A stretch of 64,000 nt of DNA, taken from the NCBI RefSeq assembly GCF_901000735.1, contig NC_081542.1, positions 15,973,577-16,037,576 of the forward strand. Reading direction: 5' to 3'. Positions 1 through 11,960 of this stretch are shown here, piece by piece. The translations under genes and the position numbers were made by a program. The notes beneath the pieces are model-generated. The model was not told where the DNA came from and did no database searches. It was given only the letters and a program-made list of their open reading frames with translations. Position 1 is the first letter of the stretch, and each line of letters starts with the position of its first letter. The DNA is from Corylus avellana (lineage: Eukaryota; Streptophyta; Magnoliopsida; Fagales; Betulaceae).

Positions 1-2718
1 AATTGGCTCTTAAAGGTATGTTGAGAAATCCATCTTCAGCAGACAAACAAGCTTATAAATTGAGTTTGCACTTACTTTTCTGCTAGATCCTTGTATTTGT
101 CAGCATCTAGATTAGCAATCACTACATCTTCATCAGATTTAAATGCTGTAGCTACCTTTTCATAGGTCTGAAGCAACAAAGGAAAAACCCAGATCATTAC
201 AAGTGCAGAAGTTAAAAAGGCTCCGATCACAATAACCAAACAAAAGAGTTAAGACATACAGGAGCAAGGCTCTTGCAGTGACCGCACCTGCAACCGCAAT
301 CCATTAGATACTAACCAGTAATATAGAATTAAATAAAGAAATAAAGAAATACAGAAATCAATAACGAAATTCACTACCCATGAAGGAAGAAAGACCAACA
401 GTCTCTTAAAAGATGTTGATATTAAAAAGAGAGAAGAATAGGCATGCTTACCATGGGGCATAGAACTCAACCAAAACATCTTTGGTTTCATCCAATACAA
501 CCTCATTAAAATTATCAGCTGTGAGCACCACTACATTGGATGGAACTGTAGCTATCTTCACATTAGTCCCTGCAAACAATTGACCTCATTGAAAATTCTG
601 TGGTTATGCCGGTATATACACACACAAGAGAAAATAAAATAAGTAATTCCGGGGGATACAAGTTCCTAAAAGTGTGAGGAGGAAAATAATAAAGCACATA
701 ATCGTGTGTAGAAACACACTCTATGGTGACACATTCTTCAAGATGCAACAGGGAAGATAACAATACTACAAAATCATGTGTGGTAACCAGTTTTAGAAGA
801 TGCTAGTCTAACTGTAACACTTCGGTCTCATATTGGAAAGATGAGTAGCTCACATAGAGTGGATGATTTATAGAAAGACCCGCATTGCTTACTTACAAGG
901 TGAAACTAGGCTTTACAAGTGATTTTAAGGAATGTCTAAATTGATTAGTCATTTTAGAGGTGATGGCGCAGATGTGGCTAGCACTTTTCCTAAGTCATTG
1001 CACTAAACCTTAGAACTCATCTAAGGGCACAAAGGTAGAGCCAGAGACACATACATCCTCTAAAGATTACCTAAAGTGAGAGGTGCACATCGTACAATAG
1101 TGTCATACAAGTTAGGACTAACACGCATTCAGCGGGCTTCATAAAACGAAGCCATCAAAGTGAAAACCGAAAAGACCCTGAAGGTGCACTCACAAAATAT
1201 AAATGAATGACTAAATAAATAAAACAATTAGTTTTCTTCAAAAAATGCCTAATTGTAATTTATTTATGTCTAACCCTAAAATCCAACCAGAAGAAAATCA
1301 TTTTGGTTCACACGTTGGCACAAGGTAATTTTAAAGGAAAGGTATACTACCTCCTTCAGTATTCACAAACTCAGTGAGGGCTTCTGCAGTACGTGGTCCT
1401 TCATACCTATATACATATACATCATACAATTAATATTCATGAAGAGTAGCACATTATGTATGTGAGGGAACATTGACGAAAACTTTTCACAACTGTGTTG
1501 AATAGTTGAATTATCCTCACTTTTTAGGTTCCAACGATCCTTTTGGAAACCATTTAATGGTTGGATATCCAGAAACATCGTATTTGCTGCACAAGCTCTT
1601 CTGTTCATCGCAGTCCACCTACTCCACATTATCGAATCATATGTCATGAAGAATTCAACACTCAAGGCAATAGCATCGTATAAATCAGTTTGAAGAAACT
1701 TCATCACTAAAAAATAACATCTAATTGTTCACCATAGGCATAAAAAGATGTCATCAGATGAATATCACTAACAAAAATACGAAAATTAAATCATAAATAA
1801 GCAGTGCAACTACACTAACAAGTTTCTAAATAAACAAATGCAAACCATTGTAAAGAGCTTACCTTTCCAATCAAGACCGACTTGGCCTTTCTGAAACTTG
1901 TGCCGAGCTTCTCAAACTCTGGAGCAAGCTTTTTACAGTGCCCACACCTGTCACACAAACGAAATATCGATGTAAGTTTGACTTGCTGGGAAACTCTCTG
2001 TGGGAAACCAGAGTTTCCCACAAACCCACTATCAGAACAGAATAAACACTGAGATACAAATCTTTTCAATCCTTCTTAGAACCTTTCAGAAAATCTAAAA
2101 CGAGAAAAGAAAAAATAAAGAATATTCGAAAAGTTCCTTTCTTTATTACACAAAGTTTGAAATGGCTTAAAAGACACAAACTTAAACACAGAACCCAATT
2201 AGTAATCTTTAAAAGCTTCTCTTTTGCACTTTCGTAATTTATTTTTGACCCACCTCGAAATTTACTACAATGCAATACAATTTTTCATCCAAACACCTTC
2301 ACTGCATATATAATCGGACGAAACTCTAATAAATAAATAAGATTTAATCCCAATCTTATTCTTAAGCACCCAGTAACAAAATCCTTAAAAAAGTAGAAAA
2401 GAAAAATAAAAGAATCACAGAAATCAAACGCATCGGATTGAATAAAAGCCACTGAGCCTAAACCCAGATCTTACATAACAATAAAGCACCGATCCACTCG
2501 TCACAGTACAAGTTAAATCAAGAGCTGAAACAAATGATTAACAAGATAGAATCAAACGGGTACCATGGAGCGTAGAATTCGACAAGAGATCCTCGGTCCT
2601 GACCGACCTCTTTCTCGAAGTTCGCTTCGGTCAGCACAACGACGTCTTCTGCAAAGGCTGCAACGGCTAACAAGGCCAAGGTTCCAAAGGCCACCCAGAT
2701 CTGAAGAAGCTTTTCCAT
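1..2718 (-). CDS. PDIL2-1: Protein disulfide isomerase, PDIL2-1 type (5' part, runs off window)
   Basis: ER-lumen thiol-disulfide oxidoreductase that forms and rearranges disulfides in secretory proteins. Seven exons can be joined in frame on the minus strand: 2718-2564, 1947-1863, 1618-1521, 1406-1351, 569-452, 287-260 and 167-76, all with GT-AG introns. They give the first ~210 residues. The ATG opens a hydrophobic signal peptide ([10 protein letters not shown], cleavage near residue 23). Two thioredoxin domains follow, each with a CGHC active site, near residues 53-56 (a) and 172-175 (a'). In both, the Trp codon before CGHC is split by an intron at the same place. The stretch [20 protein letters not shown] is typical of plant PDIL2. 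Family members are ~360 residues and end in an ERp29c domain, which would lie before position 1. Family assignment is firm; the symbol is by resemblance. Confidence 0.93.
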
Positions 2719-3205
2719 CTCTCTCTGTTTTTTCGCTCTGTTTTTCTCTTTGCTCTGTACCAATGTCAAGTTTGGAAATGGGAATTTTATTTGTAGTTTA
2801 TTTTGACTTTTCTTGGAGCAACTGTGTTTTTGCTTGAGTAACGTGTCACAGTCCCATTGGTTATCAGAGGGGTGACGTGTTGTGGGTGACGTGTCGAGAT
2901 GTGAGAGGGCAGAGCTTGTGCCGGAGGAATTCGGTGGGGGCGTACACATAACTTGACTTGGCTTAACTTTTGGAACAAGAGATTTTTCCTTTTTTTTTTT
3001 CTTTTCTTTTTTTTTTTTTTCATTTGTCTTTTTTTTTTTTCTTTTTATGAGAGATGGGTAAATTTATCGTTATATCAACTGGACTTAACGACGCTTTCAC
3101 AAATTTAATGATAGATTTTAAAAAAAATGAATTATGAATGAGTAACATCACTCAAAAATAAAAATAAAAATAAAAAAGTCACGTCAACATCATAAGATAG
3201 TGGCA
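2719..3205. other. PDI upstream region and T-rich tract
   Basis: Upstream DNA of the PDI gene. It holds the ERSE and a T/C-rich low-complexity block at about 2988-3042. No further gene is visible. Confidence 0.6.
2842..2860 (-). promoter_or_regulatory. ER stress response element (CCAAT-N10-CACG) upstream of PDI
   Basis: The plus strand reads CGTG, ten bases, then ATTGG, which is CCAAT-N10-CACG in the orientation of the PDI gene, 124 bp before its ATG. This is the consensus ERSE bound in plants by NF-Y together with bZIP28/bZIP60. Two further ACGT cores in a TGACGTGT context lie just upstream near 2873 and 2888. Spacing is seen directly; function is inferred from the motif and the ER role of the gene. 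Confidence 0.65.
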
Positions 3206-3987
3206 GAATAAAAATATGCTAATTAAACTTTCTGATTCAAAGGTTGAACGCTGTCACATCAACATAATAGCATAAAAGTGAGATGAGAGATAAATATTTA
3301 GAATTAGTCTTACATAATAATTTTTTATCTAAATTAAATGAAATTCCTCTAATTTAGTATATTAAGGTATTATTTGTCCTCATTAGCGTTCTATAAGAAT
3401 TATATGTTCTAAAAATATGCTAGTTTTAAGTTAGAGAAAAACTTTGTCCATAATTAAAAGTCTTATATATACGATAGTTAGACCCAAATTTATGGACTTA
3501 ATCTGATATGGTGCTGTAACCGGGTCTATTAAAAAAACTCAAATGACGCTAGCACACAAGTTTTAATTTTCCAGGGACACAAATTTCATCTAAACCAGCT
3601 TGGATGAAATTTTATTCAATTTACTTTAATAAATAACAAGTGTAATCTAACATATTTGAGTTTCTCATAAATTAATATTTGGGTTCCTAAGTTAGTAAAA
3701 GGGTAACAAATCACTATTAAGAATGTTAAAGAAAACATGTGTCTCTTACATGGTGGAGGGACACTTGATTTGTTAAAAGAGAACTAAAGAACATGACTTT
3801 TGGCTAGTACCGAGGAATGTAGGAGTATTTCTAGGGTTCAAGTGAAAATCCAATTGGCAAATATTATGTTGGATTAAAGAAGTGGGTGGTGATCCATTTG
3901 TTTCATGGATCACGATCATTTTATGATCTAAATTAAATTTCACAAAATTAATAGTATATATATTATCATATGATATTATATCAAATA

Positions 3988-4150
3988 ATGCTACACACCC
4001 ACTTTCTTATTCCTATTTCCACTATTTTTAAGTAGCTTTGAAAATTACAAATGAATTTAGGATAATTTACTATTAAATTTTGATTTAATGATAATTTTAA
4101 AAGCTACCTAAAAGAGTGTGAAAAGAAAGTGAAGAAGTGCAAATGTGTAT
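3988..4150. mobile_element. Small inverted-repeat (MITE-like) element
   Basis: The two ends, TGCTACACACCCACTTTCTT on the left and a diverged reverse complement on the right, form arms of about 60 bp around an AT-rich centre. The second copy lies at about 7743-7906. Superfamily not assigned because target duplications are unclear. Confidence 0.5.
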
Positions 4151-4586
4151 ATATATTAACACAATGTATATTATTAAATACAACATAAAATAAATCATTT
4201 CCATTTCACTATTCCTCGTTTCATTGGATCCCACAACTATGGTTTATAAAGGGCAAAAAAAAAAAAAGGAATAAAAATTATAGACTTCAACATCCAAGTT
4301 TAATAAGAGTCAATATCAGTTAAGTACATGCCTTCGAAACCCTAAAATATCTAATAATGATACAAGCCAATATTTTGCCACATTCTATCTTCCATCAAGG
4401 GAATCATGATCATGACATGGTGAGAACCTAATTGTCCCGTCAGATCTCCCTAAAATACTTTCAAAATCAAAAATCAAAGATTTTGACAGCCAAGATTAGT
4501 ATTTAACTCTTGATAATAATCTTCTGGATTTTCATGAAGGCTTTTGCATCGCAGAGAGTACCTAATAGTGATATACATAACTCCCA

Positions 4587-6038
4587 TCAATATTGGGAAC
4601 TTCTCTCCCTACTCGCAGGGTGAGATTCGAGGTGCATTAAGGAATGATGCAGAATCTTTAAATCTTCTGCATATACCTTCTTCATGGACATTTGTGCTTC
4701 CAAGTCATCCAAATGACTGATGATCTGTAACCCCAAATTGCACTGAGTATAATCTTTGTTGGTCATCACTTCAGAGGCAGAGTCTCTAGAATGCAAACAG
4801 GCTGTCCATTTGCAGTCATCCATGCTCGTGTGGTTCAATCTGACAACCAAAGGCATACTCAACTGAGGAGAAAGATTATGGAAGTCATGTATTCTTACCT
4901 AACACTGACGAAAAGAAATCTGGCATCGTCAGCTTCATCTAATAGCATGTCCAGAACATTAAGTACTTTTGAAATACAAAAAAGACATAAGGAAAGGTAT
5001 ATAATGGGTAGTATTTCTTACTTTGTAAGTATGCTTTGTGCGTTTTTGTTGTCCTCCACACTAAACAAGGCATCCACCAATCCCTCCTTTGTCCTTACAA
5101 GCCCCTCCAAAAGACCAAATGACACGCATATAGAATGTATTGCTGAATCAGCAGTCTCTGAGCTGACGTTGCTAATCCTAATGGTAACAGTTTCCTCGAC
5201 ACGCAGAGGACAAATTGGTAGGATGAAGCTGCTCACTCTAATTCCACCAACAGCAATTGCTCTCTTGCAAGATTCTACACTCTTGAAGCATGCAAATTAT
5301 GTACTTATTAGACAACCACATGCAAAAATAGGTAAGGGAAAGAGGAGGGATGGATGACCAAAAAAACAAAACAACCAAAATATGTACCTCAAATTGGACA
5401 TAGCAGCAATTAAATTCATTTGGTTTACTAGTCATGGAAGCCTTAGAAATCTCCCCAAAAACTGAAAGTGCCTTTTTCAACAGGGAAAGGTTGATTGTGG
5501 AAGGGACATTCTCAACAGAAATAGAGCTTGAACTTTTGAAGTTAGAAACATTTATATTGGTAGGAGTACTAGAAATATTGACTTGGTTGTCTGGCTTGAG
5601 AGTAGGAGCTGGTGAAGAGTTAACCAGTTTTGATGAGACGCCCTTCGACCTGGGCTGACCTTCTGCAGGCAAAGACATGCGAGATGAAGATCTTTTTCTA
5701 GGTTCATCTTTCTGCTTAAAATTGAGATTCAAGGTTCGGTCAGAACTCACTTTACATTTTTTTAATGAGTATTCATGAAGATTCAACTATAGCGAACTAT
5801 TAATATAGAAATAGTGAATACATAGCCACACAGAATCCCAACAGTACACTATATGCATACCCTAAAACGGTCTGGCTTTTCTGTCTTCAATTTCAGATGT
5901 GTACCTACACCTTGTGCTACTGGTACGCCTAATTCAGACCAGTCATCATCTTCCTCAGAGGAACTATGGAGGGATCGCCTCAGGCTCTGAATGCCTTCTG
6001 ATTGGGTATTGGCCAGTATCCTTAGGTAAGATGTAGCC
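4587..6038 (-). CDS. RRM-domain protein gene, 3' four exons (copy 1, interrupted by gap)
   Basis: Probable RNA-binding protein of unknown role. Four exons join in frame: 6038-5861, 5786-5388, 5281-5022 and 4839-4587 (stop), giving 362 residues plus a split first codon. An acidic, serine-rich N-terminal part (SSSEEDDDWSELG) and a basic, proline-rich linker come first. An RRM follows with RNP2-like ISVENVP and RNP1-like CCYVQFE, running across an intron into SVESCKRAIAVGGIRV. A second degenerate RRM-like fold follows (IRISNVS, DALFSVED, then LNHTSMDDCKWTACL across the last intron). The C-terminus is a helical tail. The last acceptor is set at 4840 because it restores ILTK-LNHTSMDD. The 5' exons fall in or beyond the gap. 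No family name recognised. Confidence 0.72.
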
Positions 6039-6213
6039 CTAGTACAGAATTATCATTTCCTAAAGTTATTTATCTTAGCATTAAATCAACATCCACAAAG
6101 AAATGTTATTTGTTCTAATGTTTTAACCAGAAATGTCCAAAGGACTTATATCTACAAATTGCAGTGGAATTCGATTTAGCACTCTTAACATGGGGGGATT
6201 CATAACACTTTAA

Positions 6214-6244
6214 TTTGAATAATAATAATAATAATAATAATTAA
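6214..6244. repeat. AAT microsatellite
   Basis: Uninterrupted run of AAT/TAA triplets, repeated at about 9975-10000 in the second copy of the block. Confidence 0.9.
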
Positions 6245-6860
6245 AAGGTGTGCAGCAGATTGTTTTTGGATAAGTTAAAAGGGTACATAAATTTAATGAA
6301 GATAATGTATGTGTTCCATAACTTGAACAACCAGCTTAGCAGATGGCGTTACAATTGGACAACTGTGATCAGAGAAGCATTGAAGCTCTTGATGGTTATC
6401 AAAACTAAAACTCTTCCATGGCCGACTTTAGTACAACAATCTAACTGATAAGGTGCACCAAGACTATGCAGAGTAGAAATCAATAGAACAAGAAGCATTA
6501 AAGCTCTAACTATCATACTCCTTTGGTAAAACAATTGTACCCAAAATGCGTGCATCCTACAACTTCACTTTCTTCCATCAATTTTTTGCAAGGGTTCCAA
6601 CAATTTACAAGTGATATCAATATAATATATTGAGATTTTGGTAAAATTCGAATCATCAGCTATCATGGCCTGAAATACAAGCATCTTAATAATTAATTTG
6701 GATAAATTAGGGGCTTAGGGCTAAAACCCATAAATTTTCAGTTTCCTTTGTATTTGTCTACTAACTCTGCAACGATTCAATCAAAATATTAAGAAATGAA
6801 AATAAAAGTTTGTTAAAACCAGTCCAACTGCTTACCGAAAATAAAAACTTTCAACATAAT

Positions 6861-6960
6861 NNNNNNNNNNNNNNNNNNNNNNNNNNNNNNNNNNNNNNNN
6901 NNNNNNNNNNNNNNNNNNNNNNNNNNNNNNNNNNNNNNNNNNNNNNNNNNNNNNNNNNNN
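6861..6960. other. Assembly gap (100 N)
   Basis: Exactly 100 Ns, a common placeholder for a gap of unknown size, between two near-identical copies of the same sequence. Confidence 0.99.
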
Positions 6961-9900
6961 GAATAAAAATATGCTAATTAAACTTTCTGATTCAAAGGTT
7001 GAACGCTGTCACATCAACATAATAGCATAAAAGTGAGATGAGAGATAAATATTTAGAATTAGTCTTACATAATAATTTTTTATCTAAATTAAATGAAATT
7101 CCTCTAATTTAGTATATTAAGGTATTATTTGTCCTCATTAGCGTTCTATAAGAATTATATGTTCTAAAAATATGCTAGTTTTAAGTTAGAGAAAAACTTT
7201 GTCCATAATTAAAAGTCTTATATATACGATAGTTAGACCCAAATTTATGGACTTAATCTGATATGGTGCTGTAACCGGGTCTATTAAAAAAACTCAAATG
7301 ACGCTAGCACACAAGTTTTAATTTTCCAGGGACACAAATTTCATCTAAACCAGCTTGGATGAAATTTTATTCAATTTACTTTAATAAATAACAAGTGTAA
7401 TCTAACATATTTGAGTTTCTCATAAATTAATATTTGGGTTCCTAAGTTAGTAAAAGGGTAACAAATCACTATTAAGAATGTTAAAGAAAACATGTGTCTC
7501 TTACATGGTGGAGGGACACTTGATTTGTTAAAAGAGAACTAAAGAACATGACTTTTGGCTAGTACCGAGGAATGTAGGAGTATTTCTAGGGTTCAAGTGA
7601 AAATCCAATTGGCAAATATTATGTTGGATTAAAGAAGTGGGTGGTGATCCATTTGTTTCATGGATCACGATCATTTTATGATCTAAATTAAATTTCACAA
7701 AATTAATAGTATATATATTATCATATGATATTATATCAAATAATGCTACACACCCACTTTCTTATTCCTATTTCCACTATTTTTAAGTAGCTTTGAAAAT
7801 TACAAATGAATTTAGGATAATTTACTATTAAATTTTGATTTAATGATAATTTTAAAAGCTACCTAAAAGAGTGTGAAAAGAAAGTGAAGAAGTGCAAATG
7901 TGTATATATATTAACACAATGTATATTATTAAATACAACATAAAATAAATCATTTCCATTTCACTATTCCTCGTTTCATTGGATCCCACAACTATGGTTT
8001 ATAAAGGGCAAAAAAAAAAAAAAGGAATAAAAATTATAGACTTCAACATCCAAGTTTAATAAGAGTCAATATCAGTTAAGTACATGCCTTCGAAACCCTA
8101 AAATATCTAATAATGATACAAGCCAATATTTTGCCACATTCTATCTTCCATCAAGGGAATCATGATCATGACATGGTGAGAACCTAATTGTCCCGTCAGA
8201 TCTCCCTAAAATACTTTCAAAATCAAAAATCAAAGATTTTGACAGCCAAGATTAGTATTTAACTCTTGATAATAATCTTCTGGATTTTCATGAAGGCTTT
8301 TGCATCGCAGAGAGTACCTAATAGTGATATACATAACTCCCATCAATATTGGGAACTTCTCTCCCTACTCGCAGGGTGAGATTCGAGGTGCATTAAGGAA
8401 TGATGCAGAATCTTTAAATCTTCTGCATATACCTTCTTCATGGACATTTGTGCTTCCAAGTCATCCAAATGACTGATGATCTGTAACCCCAAATTGCACT
8501 GAGTATAATCTTTGTTGGTCATCACTTCAGAGGCAGAGTCTCTAGAATGCAAACAGGCTGTCCATTTGCAGTCATCCATGCTCGTGTGGTTCAATCTGAC
8601 AACCAAAGGCATACTCAACTGAGGAGAAAGATTATGGAAGTCATGTATTCTTACCTAACACTGACGAAAAGAAATCTGGCATCGTCAGCTTCATCTAATA
8701 GCATGTCCAGAACATTAAGTAGTTTTGAAATACAAAAAAGACATAAGGAAAGGTATATAATGGGTAGTATTTCTTACTTTGTAAGTATGCTTTGTGCGTT
8801 TTTGTTGTCCTCCACACTAAACAAGGCATCCACCAATCCCTCCTTTGTCCTTACAAGCCCCTCCAAAAGACCAAATGACACGCATATAGAATGTATTGCT
8901 GAATCAGCAGTCTCTGAGCTGACGTTGCTAATCCTAATGGTAACAGTTTCCTCGACACGCAGAGGACAAATTGGTAGGATGAAGCTGCTCACTCTAATTC
9001 CACCAACAGCAATTGCTCTCTTGCAAGATTCTACACTCTTGAAGCATGCAAATTATGTACTTATTAGACAACCACATGCAAAAATAGGTAAGGGAAAGAG
9101 GAGGGATGGATGACCAAAAAAACAAAACAACCAAAATATGTACCTCAAATTGGACATAGCAGCAATTAAATTCATTTGGTTTACTAGTCATGGAAGCCTT
9201 AGAAATCTCCCCAAAAACTGAAAGTGCCTTTTTCAACAGGGAAAGGTTGATTGTGGAAGGGACATTCTCAACAGAAATAGAGCTTGAACTTTTGAAGTTA
9301 GAAACATTTATATTGGTAGGAGTACTAGAAATATTGACTTGGTTGTCTGGCTTGAGAGTAGGAGCTGGTGAAGAGTTAACCAGTTTTGATGAGACGCCCT
9401 TCGACCTGGGCTGACCTTCTGCAGGCAAAGACATGCGAGATGAAGATCTTTTTCTAGGTTCATCTTTCTGCTTAAAATTGAGATTCAAGGTTCGGTCAGA
9501 ACTCACTTTACATTTTTTTAATGAGTATTCATGAAGATTCAACTATAGCGAACTATTAATATAGAAATAGTGAATACATAGCCACACAGAATCCCAACAG
9601 TACACTATATGCATACCCTAAAACGGTCTGGCTTTTCTGTCTTCAATTTCAGATGTGTACCTACACCTTGTGCTACTGGTACGCCTAATTCAGACCAGTC
9701 ATCATCTTCCTCAGAGGAACTATGGAGGGATCGCCTCAGGCTCTGAATGCCTTCTGATTGGGTATTGGCCAGTATCCTTAGGTAAGATGTAGCCCTAGTA
9801 CAGAATTATCATTTCCTAAAGTTATTTATCTTAGCATTAAATCAACATCCACAAAGAAATGTTATTTGTTCTAATGTTTTAACCAGAAATGTCCAAAGGA

Positions 9901-10616
9901 CTTATATCTACAAATTGCAGTGGAATTCGATTTAGCACTCTTAACATGGGGGGATTCATAACACTTTAATTTGAATAATAATAATAATAATAATAATTAA
10001 AAGGTGTGCAGCAGATTGTTTTTGGATAAGTTAAAAGGGTACATAAATTTAATGAAGATAATGTATGTGTTCCATAACTTGAACAACCAGCTTAGCAGAT
10101 GGCGTTACAATTGGACAACTGTGATCAGAGAAGCATTGAAGCTCTTGATGGTTATCAAAACTAAAACTCTTCCATGGCCGACTTTAGTACAACAATCTAA
10201 CTGATAAGGTGCACCAAGACTATGCAGAGTAGAAATCAATAGAACAAGAAGCATTAAAGCTCTAACTATCATACTCCTTTGGTAAAACAATTGTACCCAA
10301 AATGCGTGCATCCTACAACTTCACTTTCTTCCATCAATTTTTTGCAAGGGTTCCAACAATTTACAAGTGATATCAATATAATATATTGAGATTTTGGTAA
10401 AATTCGAATCATCAGCTATCATGGCCTGAAATACAAGCATCTTAATAATTAATTTGGATAAATTAGGGGCTTAGGGCTAAAACCCATAAATTTTCAGTTT
10501 CCTTTGTATTTGTCTACTAACTCTGCAACGATTCAATCAAAATATTAAGAAATGAAAATAAAAGTTTGTTAAAACCCGTCCAACTGCTTACCGAAAATAA
10601 AAACTTTCAACATAAT
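6961..10616. repeat. Copy 2 of the 3.65 kb direct duplication
   Basis: Begins at the first base after the gap and equals 3206-6860. It continues into unique sequence at 10617, so this is the copy joined to the right-hand flank. Confidence 0.9.
8343..9794 (-). CDS. RRM-domain protein gene, 3' four exons (copy 2)
   Basis: Same gene as at 4587-6038, with exons 9794-9617, 9542-9144, 9037-8778 and 8595-8343. The predicted exons are identical to copy 1; the C/G difference at 8722 lies in the last intron. This copy keeps its upstream DNA. A candidate first exon lies at 11185-11137 (MTMKPTLRACLSALFTG, followed by a GT donor), but its phase does not fit 9794 directly, so at least one linking exon is missing from this model. 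The visible N-terminal part is rich in Leu, Arg and Ser, which with the candidate first exon could suggest an organelle-targeting sequence; this is inference only. If the duplication is an assembly error, only one real gene exists. Confidence 0.72.
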
Positions 10617-11136
10617 CTAATGTCCAGTGCACATTCAGCAATCACCAGATTAAAAGTGTTCTGGTGGAAACTGTTTTTTATGTTTTTATGAGTGCTGTGT
10701 TTTGGTTGTTTGTTAATGTTTTTTGTTTAGAGAGGAGCAAACAAAAGATGGAAAACAAAAACTTTAAAAGTTCCTTCTTTTCTATCCAAACCCAACCTGG
10801 TATTTAATTTAACCATCATAATTTCTGATATATCCACATTGACAAGTGCATCACAAAACTAAAACCCTAAACCCTTTTGATATTTTGCTCAACCACCATC
10901 ATTTACGCACACAAACATACACATTCACAAACTAAAGCACTAGTACAGAAAAAAAACAAACAAACAAACAAATTCGTAAAACAGAGCTCCAATAACCTTG
11001 GCTTCGCGGAGAGGGAAACGACGCCGTTTTCGCCTGCGAATATAGCTACTTTTCAGAATCTAACAAGTTGGACTATTATTCGGGAAAGAGGCGAAAAAGG
11101 TGTAAAATGAGAGGGAGAGTTATGGTTAGGGTTTAC
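10617..11136. other. Probable intron or 5' region of the RRM gene
   Basis: AT-rich sequence with AACA/AAAC runs near 10948-10975. No linking exon of the required phase could be identified with confidence. Confidence 0.4.
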
Positions 11137-11185
11137 CAGTGAACAGTGCCGAGAGACAAGCTCGGAGTGTCGGCTTCATCGTCAT
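11137..11185 (-). CDS. Candidate first exon of the RRM gene
   Basis: Minus-strand ATG at 11185 opens MTMKPTLRACLSALFTG, then a GTAAAC donor at 11136. It is 49 nt long and leaves phase 1, whereas the next supported exon needs two bases, so an intermediate exon would be needed. It could also be a chance ORF. Confidence 0.35.
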
Positions 11186-11264
11186 CTTATGCGAACGTAC
11201 AGTTTTTTCTTTTCAATACTGAAAACTCGTCTTAGTTGGTCCTTCCCTTCCTATCTAATCCACG

Positions 11265-11309
11265 GAAGCCCAAGCCCAAGCTCAAGCTCAAGCCCAAGCC
11301 CAAGCTCAA
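11265..11309. repeat. Hexanucleotide tandem repeat AAGCYC
   Basis: About seven units of AAGCCC/AAGCTC, reading Lys-Pro/Lys-Leu in one frame. Simple repeat near the presumed gene start; no coding role supported. Confidence 0.8.
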
Positions 11310-11385
11310 AAGCACATCATGTTGGAGACCAAACTTCAGTACTTTGTATCTGCTTTGTGTGTATTATATTTTGTGCTTAAAGCTG

Positions 11386-11960
11386 TTGTGTCAAACTTTT
11401 ACTGAATGTTGTAACACCACGTCTAGATAGAATGGACTCTTTTATACATTAGACGAAAACATACTTTTTGTGGAGTTTGGAAAGCTTATTCAAAGGGCTA
11501 AATTTGTATTTCATGGAAAAAATTTCACCTTTGATGTTATAAGGCGAAAGAGTCTTAAAATGATCTGGTACAAAGATTGAAGATCTCATTCAATCAAAAC
11601 CAATCTAATTCAAACGAGAATGTGCGTCAAGTTTTCGAGAATGACTCGATTGTAGTTCCAATCAAACAGTGGATTAAAAGGACTTTTTAGGAGCATCATT
11701 CGCAATTGCGATCGAAAGGCGTTTGAATGAGAAAGCCATAGAGAGTTTCGATCAAAGTGTCATTCGAAGCTCGTTCAATCCCTACACACATAAACTGTGG
11801 AACCCTAATTTTGGTTCAACCCAAACTTATTTTGGTTCGAATGAGGTTGCGGCAAATTGTTTTAAGCAATTGACTTAGCCTAAAAGGTTATGTTTTCTCC
11901 CCTTCTATATAAGCCGCACATAGCACAACTTTTATATACTTAGAGAGACATTGTTTCATT
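11386..11960. other. Intergenic, possibly LTR-derived
   Basis: No gene seen. A TATATAAG box near 11905, with downstream sequence that resembles a retrotransposon transcript start, suggests an old LTR fragment. No matching second LTR or TG...CA ends were found. Confidence 0.3.

Larger units (their letters stand above)
3206..6860. repeat. Copy 1 of a 3.65 kb direct duplication ending at an N gap
   Basis: This block matches 6961-10616 base for base apart from three differences I found: an A-run of 13 versus 14 (near 4255/8011), C/G at 4966/8722 and A/C at 6821/10577. Copy 1 stops exactly at the gap and copy 2 starts exactly after it. That pattern is expected if two overlapping contig ends were scaffolded without merging, possibly from two haplotypes. 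Confidence 0.9.

Noticed and set aside
4903..4965. Possible extra exon of the RRM gene (VLDMLLDEADDARFLF)
   Set aside because: The acceptor AG is absent in copy 2 and the phase does not fit; joining 5022 directly to 4839 restores a continuous second RRM.
4791..5357. 188-residue plus-strand ORF, also at 8547-9113
   Set aside because: It lies antisense to the RRM gene exons and introns and has no recognisable domain; the minus-strand splicing explains the region.
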